Part shown: positions 8,943-17,383 of the stretch, in pieces
How positions within the stretch are numbered: position 1 is the first letter of the stretch
Layout of the letters: every line of letters starts with the position of its first letter
The notes under the pieces: model-generated
Told to the model about the DNA's origin: nothing
The model's input: the letters and a program-made list of their open reading frames with translations, nothing else
Database searches by the model: none
Origin: JALYXS01 sp051003795
GTDB lineage: Bacteria; Acidobacteriota; Terriglobia; Bryobacterales; Bryobacteraceae
Direction of reading: 5' to 3'
Assembly (NCBI GenBank): GCA_051003795.1
Contig: JBPCKZ010000251.1
Coordinates: 1 to 52,580 of the forward strand
Length of the DNA stretch: 52,580 bases
Program-made: the position numbers and the translations under genes

Positions 8943-10391
8943 TTACTTCACCTGCAGCCGTTCCTCGATGGTTCCAGGCCGGTTCAAATGACTGTGAGAC
9001 CGACTATATCCGAAGTAGATCGCAAGCCCAATCCCGAGCCAGATGAATAACCGGACCCAGGTGAGGTAATCGAGCGAAGCCATCATTGCGAGGCATACCA
9101 CGATCCCCAGGATCGGCACCAGTGGAACCATAGGCGTGCGAAAAGGCCGCGGCAGATCGGGTTGCGTGCGGCGCATGACCATTATCCCCGCGCACACGAT
9201 CACGAACGCGAGCAGGGTCCCAATACTGGTCATCTCGCCGAGCTTCGAAATCGGAAGGAACCCCGAAAAGAGCGAAACGAAAACCATGAAGATCACGTTG
9301 CAGCGCCACGGGGTTCGGAACTTCGGATGGATACTCGAAAACGTGCCGGGCAGTAAGCCGTCGCGCGACATGGAATAAAATACGCGCGACTGGCCCAGAA
9401 GCATGACCAGAATCACCGACGTGAAGCCGCATATGATTCCCAGGATCACGCCAACGCGGAGCCACGCGTAAGGCACCAGCGCGATGGTCGTGGCCACGGG
9501 CGCGGCGTCGCCTTTGAAAACGGTGTATTTCACCATCCCGGTCAGCACCAATGCGAACAGCACGTACAGAATCGTGCATACTACCAGCGATCCGATGATG
9601 CCAACCGGCATATCGCGTTGCGGGCGCCGGGCCTCCTGCGCCGCGGTGGAAACCGCGTCGAACCCGATGTAGGCAAAAAAGATAATTCCGGCGGCGCGCA
9701 TAATCCCGCTGAATCCGTACTCGCCGAACTTCCCGGTGTTGGCCGGGATGAAGGGATGGTAATTGGCCGGCTTGATATAGAAGAACCCGACCCCGATCAC
9801 AACAATGACGATCGCCACCTTTATGATGACGACAACCGCGTTGGCTCGCGCCGATTCCTGAATGCCGGCTATCAGAAGGATCGAAATGGCGCAGATGATG
9901 AAAACGGCCGGCAGGTTGATCCAACCGGGCGTGGGGTCAAATGGGCAGTTTATGAACCGCGCCGGGAGCGTGATGCCGAAATCGCGCAGGAACCTCACCA
10001 CGTAACTCGACCAGCTCACCGAGACCGTCGCCGCGCCCACGGCGTATTCGAGCACGAGATCCCAGCCGATAATCCACGCGAGCAGTTCGCCCATGGTCGC
10101 GTAGGCGTAGGTGTAAGCGCTACCGGCGATGGGAATCATCGTCGCGAACTCGCTGTAACACATGCCGGCGAAGGCGCAGCCAATAGCCGCCACGCACATC
10201 GAGAGCACGACCGCCGGACCGGCGTTGTTCGCCGCGGCGATTCCCGTCAGCGAAAAGAGCCCCGATCCGATAATCGCGCCGATTCCCAGGGCCACGAGGT
10301 TGCCCGGACCGAGCGTACGCTTCAACTGGTGCCCGCCACCCTCCGATTCCGCGAGGATGCGGGCTAATGGTTTGGTTGCGAAGAGATTCAC
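8943..10391 (-). CDS. APC-family amino acid permease (cationic type) 2
   Basis: 482 residues from a GTG start whose GTGA overlaps the stop of the permease upstream by four bases, a typical coupled junction. That start gives VNLFATKPLARIL, which matches the N-terminus of permease 1. Same family signatures: LVALGIGAIIGSGLFSLTG, CYSEFATMIPIAGSAYTYAY, FAYIGFDAVSTAAQEARRPQ, RRTQPDLPRPFRTPMVPLVP. It is clearly a paralogue of permease 1, probably from tandem duplication, but without the long extra loop. It moves amino acids or related compounds across the inner membrane. Specificity is unknown. Confidence 0.9.
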   Translation of the reverse strand: MNLFATKPLARILAESEGGGHQLKRTLGPGNLVALGIGAIIGSGLFSLTGIAAANNAGPAVVLSMCVAAIGCAFAGMCYSEFATMIPIAGSAYTYAYATMGELLAWIIGWDLVLEYAVGAATVSVSWSSYVVRFLRDFGITLPARFINCPFDPTPGWINLPAVFIICAISILLIAGIQESARANAVVVIIKVAIVIVVIGVGFFYIKPANYHPFIPANTGKFGEYGFSGIMRAAGIIFFAYIGFDAVSTAAQEARRPQRDMPVGIIGSLVVCTILYVLFALVLTGMVKYTVFKGDAAPVATTIALVPYAWLRVGVILGIICGFTSVILVMLLGQSRVFYSMSRDGLLPGTFSSIHPKFRTPWRCNVIFMVFVSLFSGFLPISKLGEMTSIGTLLAFVIVCAGIMVMRRTQPDLPRPFRTPMVPLVPILGIVVCLAMMASLDYLTWVRLFIWLGIGLAIYFGYSRSHSHLNRPGTIEERLQVK

Positions 10392-11788
10392 GGGGCGATT
10401 TCCTCTTTCTTCCGCCAAAGATAATATACCGGAACGCCCAGCAGCACGATTACGAGGCCCGGGAAAGTGTAATTCGGTTTATACAAGAGCAGCAGAATTT
10501 CAATCAGCCCCGCAGCCAGAATGTAAGCGGCGGGCAAAACCGGGTAGCCCACCGCGCGGTAGGGCCGCTCCATTTCGGGCCGGGTGCGGCGCAGCACGAA
10601 GATGCCGGCGATTGTCAGGATATAGAACAACAGCACGGCAAAGATAACATAGTCCAACAGATCGTTATACTGGCCGCTCAGGGTAAGCAGGATGGCCCAG
10701 GCGCACTGGATCGCGAGCGAAAAAACGGGCGTGCGGCGCACCGGATCGAGCACGCCGGCGCGCCGGAAAAACAGGTTATCGAGCGCCATCGTGTAGTAGA
10801 CTCGGGCGCCCGACAGGATCATGCCGTTGAGGCAGCCGAATGTCGAAACCATGATCGCGGCGGCCATCAACTTCACCGCGAGCGGTCCGAAGATCACGGC
10901 CGCGGCCGCCGTTGCGACGCGGTCCTGCGGCGCTTTCTGGATGGCTTCGAGCGGCAGCACGTTCAAATAAACGAAATTGCACGCGATGTATAAGGCCGAA
11001 ACCACGCCGGAGCCCATGCCCAAGGAAAGCGGCAGATTGCGTTGCGGATTGCGCACCTCGCCCGCGGTGAAAGTGACGTTGTTCCACGCGTCCGAGGAAA
11101 ACAGCGCGCCCACCATCGCCACGCCGACCAGCCGGACCGCGTGAAGATTCCATCCGGCATTGCGCCAGAAATCGTGGAAATTCACCGCCGCGGCCGCAGG
11201 GTTTCGTCCGAGCAAAAAACCGAAACCCGCCAGCGCGAGCAGCGACGCGACTTTCGCGAAGGTGAAAACATTTTGCACCAGCGCTCCCGTGCGAATGCCG
11301 CGCGTGTTCACCCAGGTCAAGAACGCGAGCACCGCGATCGCGAGCAGTTGCTGAGTGGTGATGCCTGCTTTGCCGGCGCCAATCAGATAGTTGTCCGCCG
11401 AGAGGCCGGGAAAGAAAACGCCCGTGAATTTCGCGAACGCCACCGCCACCGCGGCGATGGTTCCGGTCTGGATTACCAGAAACAGCGTCCATCCGTAGAG
11501 AAATCCGCTCAACGGTCCGAACGATTCGCGAAGATAAACATATTGGCCGCCCGCCCGCGGCATGGCGGCGGCAAGTTCCCCATAACTAAGCGCGGCGGTG
11601 ATGGTGAGGGCCGCGGCGATTAGCCATGTCAGGATCAAAAGCCCCGGCGAGTTTACCTGCCGTCCGATGTCCGCGGCCACGATAAAGATCCCCGAGCCGA
11701 TCATCGATCCCATGACGAGCGTGGTCGCGTCCAGCAAACCGAGACCTTTGATGAGAGCGGGCTTTAGTTCGCTGTTAGCTGTCGCCAT
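10388..11788 (-). CDS. APC-family amino acid permease (LAT-like) 3
   Basis: 466 residues from ATG at 11788 (MATANSELKPALIKGLGLLD). This start lies 25 bases inside the 3' end of thiE, with GGAAGA just before it. A longer open frame upstream is only the shadow of thiE. Signature LVMGSMIGSGIFIVAADIGR, then SYGELAAAMPRAGGQYVYLR and FSSDAWNNVTFTAGEVRNPQ place it in the L-type/APA side of the APC superfamily, more distant from permeases 1 and 2. About 12 membrane segments. Coupled to thiE upstream and permease 2 downstream. Substrate unknown; import of a thiamine-related compound is a possible but unproven reading of the context. Confidence 0.88.
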   Translation of the reverse strand: MATANSELKPALIKGLGLLDATTLVMGSMIGSGIFIVAADIGRQVNSPGLLILTWLIAAALTITAALSYGELAAAMPRAGGQYVYLRESFGPLSGFLYGWTLFLVIQTGTIAAVAVAFAKFTGVFFPGLSADNYLIGAGKAGITTQQLLAIAVLAFLTWVNTRGIRTGALVQNVFTFAKVASLLALAGFGFLLGRNPAAAAVNFHDFWRNAGWNLHAVRLVGVAMVGALFSSDAWNNVTFTAGEVRNPQRNLPLSLGMGSGVVSALYIACNFVYLNVLPLEAIQKAPQDRVATAAAAVIFGPLAVKLMAAAIMVSTFGCLNGMILSGARVYYTMALDNLFFRRAGVLDPVRRTPVFSLAIQCAWAILLTLSGQYNDLLDYVIFAVLLFYILTIAGIFVLRRTRPEMERPYRAVGYPVLPAAYILAAGLIEILLLLYKPNYTFPGLVIVLLGVPVYYLWRKKEEIAP

Positions 11789-12420
11789 TCTTCCATTCGC
11801 GCGCGTATCGCGCGCATCGAGAGACCCGTGCGGGCATCGGGAAGCAAGTCTCCGATGACAGCGACCGAATCCGCGCCCGCGTCCAAGACCGCGCGCGCAT
11901 TCTCGCGAGTAATTCCGCCGATCGCCACCAGCGGCCGCAGTACCAGAGTACGCCACATGTTAAGCCACATGCGCAAATTGCCGGTGCCGACCTCAGGATC
12001 GGGATTCTCTTTGGAGATCGTCCGGTAGATTGGCCCGAGCGCAATGTAATCGATTGGTTCGAGGGCGGCGGCAGTTAATTGCCCGGCGTTATGAGTCGAA
12101 AATCCGATCGTTCGATCCGGGCCGAGCAGGCGCCGGGCATCGGTTGGATAGAGGTCGTCCTGGCCGATGTGCAAGCCGCAATCGAGAAGCAGGGCGAAAT
12201 CGGCGCGATCGTTCACGATCAGCGGGACCCTCGCTTCGCGGCACATGCGAGCGATCTCTTCGGCTTCGGCAAAGGTTTCGCGCGTCCATTGGCCTTTGTG
12301 GCGGAATTGCAGGATCTGTGCTCCCCCGGCCAGCAGGCCGACCGCTGCGTGCAACGCGGAACAGCCTTTGTGAGCGAGCGTGCCGGTATCGAGAATCGGA
12401 TAGACCTTAGGAAGTGTCAA
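11764..12420 (-). CDS. thiE: Thiamine-phosphate synthase
   Basis: 218 residues, a TIM barrel that joins hydroxymethylpyrimidine diphosphate and thiazole phosphate to thiamine phosphate. Family marks: LLAGGAQILQFRHKGQ (phosphate and pyrimidine site), VPLIVNDRADFALLLDCGLH followed by IGQDD (Mg2+/diphosphate site), IDYIALGPIYRT, and LVAIGGITRENARAVLDAGA near the C-terminus. Full length. First gene of the minus-strand run with three permeases; its last 25 bases overlap the first permease. I saw no TPP riboswitch upstream. No other thiamine gene is in the window, so this is a detached copy. Confidence 0.9.
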   Translation of the reverse strand: MTLPKVYPILDTGTLAHKGCSALHAAVGLLAGGAQILQFRHKGQWTRETFAEAEEIARMCREARVPLIVNDRADFALLLDCGLHIGQDDLYPTDARRLLGPDRTIGFSTHNAGQLTAAALEPIDYIALGPIYRTISKENPDPEVGTGNLRMWLNMWRTLVLRPLVAIGGITRENARAVLDAGADSVAVIGDLLPDARTGLSMRAIRARMEEWRQLTAN

Positions 12421-12539
12421 TGACAGGGCCGTATGGCAATCTGCCTCATCGAAGTGTTCATGATAGCGCGGCGATCCTTATGCAACCATTCAGAACGCTA
12501 TTCCGACCGTTCGCTCCGGATTCCGTGTCCAGCCCTCTC

Positions 12540-12550
12540 TTTACCGTAAA
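12540..12550. promoter_or_regulatory. Short palindrome between thiE and the ABC gene
   Basis: TTTACCGTAAA is an interrupted palindrome 14 bases before the start of the ABC ATPase gene, in the 143-base region between divergent genes. It could be a repressor site for the exporter operon. No family is recognised and a chance occurrence is quite possible. Confidence 0.2.
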
Positions 12551-12563
12551 CTGAGAGCGCCAC

Positions 12564-13493
12564 ATGAGCGAATCCAACGACATTTCCGTACATGGGCTGC
12601 AGAAGAAATACGGCGATTTCGAAGCCGTGAAAGGCATCGATTTCGATGTCCGCTCGGGCGAGGTTTTCGGTTTGCTAGGACCGAATGGCGCGGGCAAGAC
12701 AACCACGGTCGAGATCCTCGAAGGCCTGCGCGGACGGACGTCGGGCGATGTTGCCGTTCTCGGTTACGATCCGGATCGCCAGAAGCGGCAACTCAAGGAT
12801 CGCATCGGCGTGTGCCTCCAAGCCACCAATTTGCCCGAGAAGATCACCGTCCAGGAGTCGCTCGATCTCTTTGCCGCGTTCTATACAAAAACAGTCGATG
12901 GCGCTCAACTCTTGAAACGGTTGCAGCTCTGGGATAAGCGAAATGCCGGCTACGGTACGCTGTCGGGTGGACAAAAGCAGCGCGTGGCCCTTGCGCTTGG
13001 GTTGATCAACGACCCGCAATTGCTTTTTTTGGACGAGCCGACGACGGGCCTCGATCCGCAAGTTCGACTCGAAATCCGGGATTTGATCGAAGAGCTGCGG
13101 AAAGAGAAGCGCACGATTTTAATGACGACGCACTACATTGAAGAGGCCGAAAAGCTTTGCGATCGCGTGGCGATTATCGATGCCGGAAAGATCATCGCGC
13201 TCGGGTCGCCGCGCGAGTTGCAGGAGAAGAGCTTGGGGCAATCGAGCATCGAGATCGTCTGCGATCGCGCGCTCACGGAGATCTCTCTTCCCGTGTTGCC
13301 CGACGCGGTGAAGACCACTCTCGTGAACGACGGGCACGGGTTGACCGTGACGTCGGCACGGCCGGCGCGCACGCTGGTCGAGCTGGTGAAGTGGATCGAC
13401 CAGCAGGGGATCGAACTCCAGGATGTGCATCTGAAGAGGCCGACACTGGAAGATGTGTTCATTGAAATGACCGGGAAGAAGTTGCGCGAATGA
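12564..13493 (+). CDS. ABC exporter ATP-binding subunit (DrrA/CcmA type)
   Basis: 309 residues. Walker A GPNGAGKTT near residue 39, Q-loop in VCLQATNLPE, ABC signature LSGGQKQR, Walker B LLFLDEPTTGLD, and the switch histidine in MTTHYIEEAE. The C-terminal extension (about residues 220-309, ending PTLEDVFIEMTGKKLRE) is the one found in ATPases of DrrAB-like drug, lipid or polysaccharide exporters. It hydrolyses ATP on the cytoplasmic face to drive the permease encoded next, which begins one base after this stop. Cargo is unknown. Confidence 0.92.
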   Translation: MSESNDISVHGLQKKYGDFEAVKGIDFDVRSGEVFGLLGPNGAGKTTTVEILEGLRGRTSGDVAVLGYDPDRQKRQLKDRIGVCLQATNLPEKITVQESLDLFAAFYTKTVDGAQLLKRLQLWDKRNAGYGTLSGGQKQRVALALGLINDPQLLFLDEPTTGLDPQVRLEIRDLIEELRKEKRTILMTTHYIEEAEKLCDRVAIIDAGKIIALGSPRELQEKSLGQSSIEIVCDRALTEISLPVLPDAVKTTLVNDGHGLTVTSARPARTLVELVKWIDQQGIELQDVHLKRPTLEDVFIEMTGKKLRE

Positions 13494-13494
13494 C

Positions 13495-15696
13495 ATGAAG
13501 AGCTATATCGCCCTCATCAAAATCGATCTCAAGCTCGCCCTTCGCGCGCGCTCGGTAATCTTCTTCAATTATTTGTTCCCGCTCGTCTTCTTTTTTGTCT
13601 TCGCGCAATCCTTTCATGCGGAGCAGGGCGGCTACATCACGCAAGTGGTCACCATGGTCGCGGTGATCGGCACTCTCGGCAATGGACTTTTCGGCGCGGG
13701 CATGCGGGCAGTGCAGGAACGCGAGACCAACGTGCTGCGCCGGTACAAGGTCACGCCGATTTCCCCCGCGCCGTTGTTAGTCGCGTCAATGGTAACGGGC
13801 CTACTGCTCTACCTTCCCTATATCGTCCTCATGCTGATTCTGGCAAAGGCGATGTATGGGATGGCGATGCCGGAACACCTGACGTCGGTGCTGCTATTCG
13901 TCTCGCTGGGCGTGATCGCGTTTCGAGCGATCGGGCTGATCGTCGCGTCCGTCGTTAACTCGATGCAGGAGAGCGTCATCCTCGTCCAGCTCCTCTACAT
14001 CTCGATGTTATTCCTGAGCGGCGCGTCGTTTCCGGTCACGATGTTCCCTGCTTGGCTGCTCACGATTACACAGTTCATCCCGGCGACGTATCTGGTTTCC
14101 GGGCTGCAAGGCATCATGCTGCGCAACGAAACGTTTCTGCAAAACTGGCAGGCGGTAGCGGCGCTGATCTTGACAATGCTGGTGGCGATTTTTGTTTCGA
14201 TCAAGCTGTTTCGCTGGGAGAAGGAGGAGAAAATCCGCGCATCCGCGAAACTCTGGCTGGTCGCGGTGCTGCTGCCTTTCATCCTGCTCGGCGCGTATCA
14301 GGCGCATAGCAAGGAGAATGTCAATAAAACCAAAATTCTGGCGCGCGATTTGCGCCGCAGCCGCACACTGCTGATTCGGAACGCGCGCATTTTTGTTGGC
14401 GATGGGAAAGTGATCGAGTCCGGCTCCATTCTGGTAAAGAACGGAAAAATCGAAGAAGTGTACGGCGGCACGGCCGCCGATCCGAAGCAATTAAAAGCGG
14501 AGCCGGTGGAAGGCGCGGGGAAGACCGTGTTGCCCGGGCTGATCGACGTGCATGTTCACCTCGGCGCGCCCGGCGGCTTCTACGAATCGAGCAAGGATTA
14601 CGAGAAGGTAGGCGGGAACATGCAGCGCGCGCTTTCGGCCTATCTTTACAGCGGCGTCACGGCGGTCAAGAGCGCCGGTGACATGCTCGACGGCGTCCTG
14701 AAAATCCGTGCTCAGACCAACAGCGGCGAGAAACTTGGAGCGGAACTTTTTCTCTGCGGCCCGCTGTTCACGACCGCCGGCGGCCACGGCACGGAGTACT
14801 TCAGGCAGTTTCCGGAAAAGATCCGTCGCCTGATGGACGCGCAGTTTACACGTCTGCCAACTACCCCCCAGGAAGCTCGCAGGCAAGTCGAAGAGTTGAA
14901 GAAAGCGGGCGTGGATGGCATCAAAGCCATCCTGGAGGGGGGAACCGCCGGTGCTTTGTTTAATCGCATGGACCCCGCGATTCTGAATGCCATTGCAGCC
15001 GAAGCGCGTGCGCAACATTTGCCGATCGTGGTGCATACCGGCGATAGCGCCGATGTCGCCGACGCGCTGCGCGCTGGCGTGAATGGAATCGAGCACGGAT
15101 CTTTCCGGGACAAAATCCCCGACGCTCAGTTCCAACAAATGGCGGCCAATCGCGTAACCTATGATCCGACGCTGAGCGTGGTCGAAGGATTCCAGAACTT
15201 GGCCGCTGGGGAAGCGGATGAGTTGAGCCGGTCGCTGGTCCAACAGGTGGGACCGCCTTCGCTGCTGAGCGGGACGCGCAAAATGCTGAACTCGCCCCAG
15301 ATCGCGGCATACCGGGAGCGGTTGAAAGACCTTCCGGTGGACATGAGCCTGGCGAAGGCGAATCTTCTTCAGGCATGGCATTCCGGCGTAATGCTGGTGA
15401 CCGGCAGCGACGCGGGAAATCCGCTCGTCATCCACGGCCCCACCGTTCAGCGCGAAATGGAGTTGTGGGTGGAAGCGGGCATCCCGCCCGAAATCGCTCT
15501 TCAGTCCGCGACCTCGCAAGCAGCCAAACTGCTGCGCGCGGACAGGCGATTCGGAACGGTGCGAAAGGGCATGGAAGCGAATCTGCTGGTCGTTTCCGGA
15601 AATCCGCTGCAGGACATCAAAGCGACCGAGGCAATCTCATTTGTGCTGCTGAAGGGAGAGCGGGTGGACCGGTCGGAGTTGTTCTCGGAAGAGTAA
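13495..15696 (+). CDS. ABC-2 permease fused to an amidohydrolase domain
   Basis: 733 residues in one uninterrupted frame. Residues 1-245 are a complete ABC-2 permease with six hydrophobic segments (about 22-40, 46-68, 93-120, 129-154, 160-180, 218-238) and the conserved RAVQERETNVLRRYKVTPIS. Residues 252-270 form a seventh hydrophobic segment that looks like an inherited signal peptide. Residues 290-733 are a full imidazolonepropionase/prolidase-like amidohydrolase: HVH 353-355, Lys477, His514, His534 and Asp639 sit where this family binds its metals. If the permease has the usual six helices, the seventh puts the enzyme outside the cytoplasm. It follows its ATPase by one base. Such a fusion is not one I recognise; cargo and substrate are unknown. 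Confidence 0.88.
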   Translation: MKSYIALIKIDLKLALRARSVIFFNYLFPLVFFFVFAQSFHAEQGGYITQVVTMVAVIGTLGNGLFGAGMRAVQERETNVLRRYKVTPISPAPLLVASMVTGLLLYLPYIVLMLILAKAMYGMAMPEHLTSVLLFVSLGVIAFRAIGLIVASVVNSMQESVILVQLLYISMLFLSGASFPVTMFPAWLLTITQFIPATYLVSGLQGIMLRNETFLQNWQAVAALILTMLVAIFVSIKLFRWEKEEKIRASAKLWLVAVLLPFILLGAYQAHSKENVNKTKILARDLRRSRTLLIRNARIFVGDGKVIESGSILVKNGKIEEVYGGTAADPKQLKAEPVEGAGKTVLPGLIDVHVHLGAPGGFYESSKDYEKVGGNMQRALSAYLYSGVTAVKSAGDMLDGVLKIRAQTNSGEKLGAELFLCGPLFTTAGGHGTEYFRQFPEKIRRLMDAQFTRLPTTPQEARRQVEELKKAGVDGIKAILEGGTAGALFNRMDPAILNAIAAEARAQHLPIVVHTGDSADVADALRAGVNGIEHGSFRDKIPDAQFQQMAANRVTYDPTLSVVEGFQNLAAGEADELSRSLVQQVGPPSLLSGTRKMLNSPQIAAYRERLKDLPVDMSLAKANLLQAWHSGVMLVTGSDAGNPLVIHGPTVQREMELWVEAGIPPEIALQSATSQAAKLLRADRRFGTVRKGMEANLLVVSGNPLQDIKATEAISFVLLKGERVDRSELFSEE

Positions 15697-16021
15697 CTCG
15701 AAAGCCGCTACGATTTCCCCCGGAACTCTAACTAACAACAGGTTGAATTCCAACAGCTCCATCAACAGTCGTTAGCTGCGCACCGTGTACAGCACTTTTT
15801 AGGGGCTTGGGACGGTGTTGAAGATGAGGATGGGGGCAGAGCATGAGGGGTGCCAGAACGGGATCGGACGGATGGGTCGGCGGGGGCCCTCGTGGTTATC
15901 CCGTTATTGTCTCGGAAGAGAAAAAATTAATCACGACTGGCGGAAAGTGGCGTAAAATAATTTCAACCGCGTTGACTCTTCAATTGCGGCTGGGAGACCA
16001 CTCAAACGAAAGGAGAAAACG
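15697..16021. other. Gene-free stretch before the secreted protein gene
   Basis: No convincing gene is seen on either strand in these 325 bases. The last part is AT-richer and includes TTGACT (15972-15977), which could be a -35 box, and a good ribosome binding site AAAGGAG (16009-16015) serving the next gene. The remainder shows nothing I can name. Confidence 0.4.
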
Positions 16022-16780
16022 ATGTACTATTCGAGTCTTTGCACTATCAGATTTCCACGCGCAACCCGCGCCGTTACGGGTTTTTGGCTGGCCGCGCTTG
16101 CTATGACAACAACAGGTCCAATATGGGCGGATGACGACACGAGGATTTTCCCGCCAGACTCGCGGCCGGCTTCCCTCGCGCCGACGCAGGCGGAATGGAG
16201 CGCGCGCTGGTGGCAATGGGCGTTTACCACAAACGACAATGTAGACCTTACGGGCGCTAACTGCGGAGTTGGCCAATCCGGCCAGGTTTTCTTTCTCGCC
16301 GGCGCGCCGGTAACCACCGCCGTGAATCGTTCCTGTACCGTGCCGGCGAACAAGATTCTGTTCTTTCCGCTGATAAATTCGGAATGCTCAAATGTTGAAC
16401 CGCCTCCATTCCACGGCAATAACGAGGCGCAATTGCGAGCCTGCGCGAAAGCAGCTATGGACGGAGTAAATCTCTCGACGCTCCGGCTTACGATCGATGG
16501 GGTACCGATCGGACATCTCGGATCGCTCCGGACTCAGTCACCCTTATATGCCGTTACGGTCGGCGGAACATGCAATTATGACCCCAACTTTTGCCCCAAT
16601 GGAAATCAACTCGGAGTGCCGCCCGGAACCTCCCTCTTCTCCGTCTCGGACGGATTCTGGGTCATGATGCAGTTATCGTCGGGCATGCACGTAATCCACT
16701 TCGAAGCGGCTGTGGTTTCGGGCCCTGGCGCGGGCTTCTCGCAGAATATCACGTATCATCTGCGAATCAGCGGCGAATAA
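16022..16780 (+). CDS. Secreted protein of unknown function
   Basis: 252 residues with a strong ribosome binding site. The N-terminus has basic residues then GFWLAALAMTTTGPIWADDD, a signal peptide. The mature part opens with PTQAEWSARWWQWAF, a Trp-rich motif found at the start of a widespread family of uncharacterised exported bacterial proteins. It continues with CGVGQSGQVFFLAG, CTVPANKILFFPLIN, VSDGFWVMMQLSSGMHVIHF and a beta-rich C-terminus. Six cysteines after the signal suggest disulfides in the periplasm. No catalytic motif is recognised. It stands alone, flanked by gene-free DNA on both sides. Confidence 0.75.
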   Translation: MYYSSLCTIRFPRATRAVTGFWLAALAMTTTGPIWADDDTRIFPPDSRPASLAPTQAEWSARWWQWAFTTNDNVDLTGANCGVGQSGQVFFLAGAPVTTAVNRSCTVPANKILFFPLINSECSNVEPPPFHGNNEAQLRACAKAAMDGVNLSTLRLTIDGVPIGHLGSLRTQSPLYAVTVGGTCNYDPNFCPNGNQLGVPPGTSLFSVSDGFWVMMQLSSGMHVIHFEAAVVSGPGAGFSQNITYHLRISGE

Positions 16781-16886
16781 TAACCCGCCTTCCAGTTTTC
16801 CGCGGCAACAAGGTTTTACTGCATTGAGCAGTCGCCCAATAGCGATGCTACATAAAAGAAGCGCTGTTCCGTCTCTTCAATACCTA

Positions 16887-17052
16887 GAGAGCCGGGCGAA
16901 AGTTATGTTCGGTCGGCGTTCGCGAAGCACCGAACTGGCGTAAGCTCCTCTCGCCTGACAGCACCAGATTTGGTGGCAGCCCTCCAGGGTGGTTGATTAA
17001 GCTGCCACTGACGAGCCGGTCCGTAAGCGTGCGAACGTGAGCGGATCGGCTC
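16887..17052 (+). ncRNA. Candidate structured RNA with serial stem-loops
   Basis: Several strong stems follow one another in DNA without a gene. GGCGA 16895-16899 pairs with TCGCC 16951-16955 and encloses GTTCGGT 16907-16913 paired with ACCGAAC 16929-16935. CACCA 16962-16966 pairs with TGGTG 16971-16975. GTGGCAGC 16973-16980 pairs with GCTGCCAC 17001-17008, which is incompatible with the previous stem. GAGCCGGTCCG 17013-17023 pairs with CGGATCGGCTC 17042-17052 (one G-U) around a CGT-GCGA-ACG hairpin with a GNRA loop. Strand is not certain because the stems read on both. No known family could be assigned; it may be an RNA gene, a leader remnant or a mobile-element end. Confidence 0.4.
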
Positions 17053-17383
17053 TTGCCGTTTCAAGGAAAATTTTCAGAGCTAGTTTTTATCTTTACCCGG
17101 TGTTTGGGAACTGCCCTGCCCTCGTCGCATTCCGCACGGCAAACACGCCTGCTGAGCCTGCGAGCTCAAACATGGGGGCGAGTTGTTCTCCATCTTGCGC
17201 GATTGCCTACATGGCGGTCGGGCCGATCCAGTACCCGTTCCACGAATCTAAATTAGAAACAAGGCTACCGCAAACGTGTACGCTCGAGCCGTCTTCCCGC
17301 TGGTAACCCCCTGGCGTCCCTTGCTTCCCGCGCCCCCGCAACATTTTTCGGTGACCGTGCTAATGTCGGAATGGGCCGCCTAG
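17053..17383. other. Gene-free stretch downstream of groL
   Basis: These 331 bases hold short open frames on the plus strand, but none has a recognisable domain, convincing ribosome binding site or codon pattern. No clear intrinsic terminator for groL (which ends at 17384 on the minus strand) is visible. Confidence 0.4.

Noticed and set aside
12421..12563. Possible TPP riboswitch upstream of thiE
   Set aside because: The conserved CTGAGA and ACC-TGATC elements of the thi-box are not arranged as required on the minus strand.
17013..17052. Group II intron domain V
   Set aside because: It begins GAGCCG like domain V and has a GNRA loop, but the internal loop is a symmetric 4x4 instead of a two-base bulge, the stem is longer, and no reverse transcriptase or other intron domains are nearby.
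17357..17363. Second CIRCE half-site (GTGCTAA) after groL
   Set aside because: Only one arm is present with no partner nine bases away; chance match.
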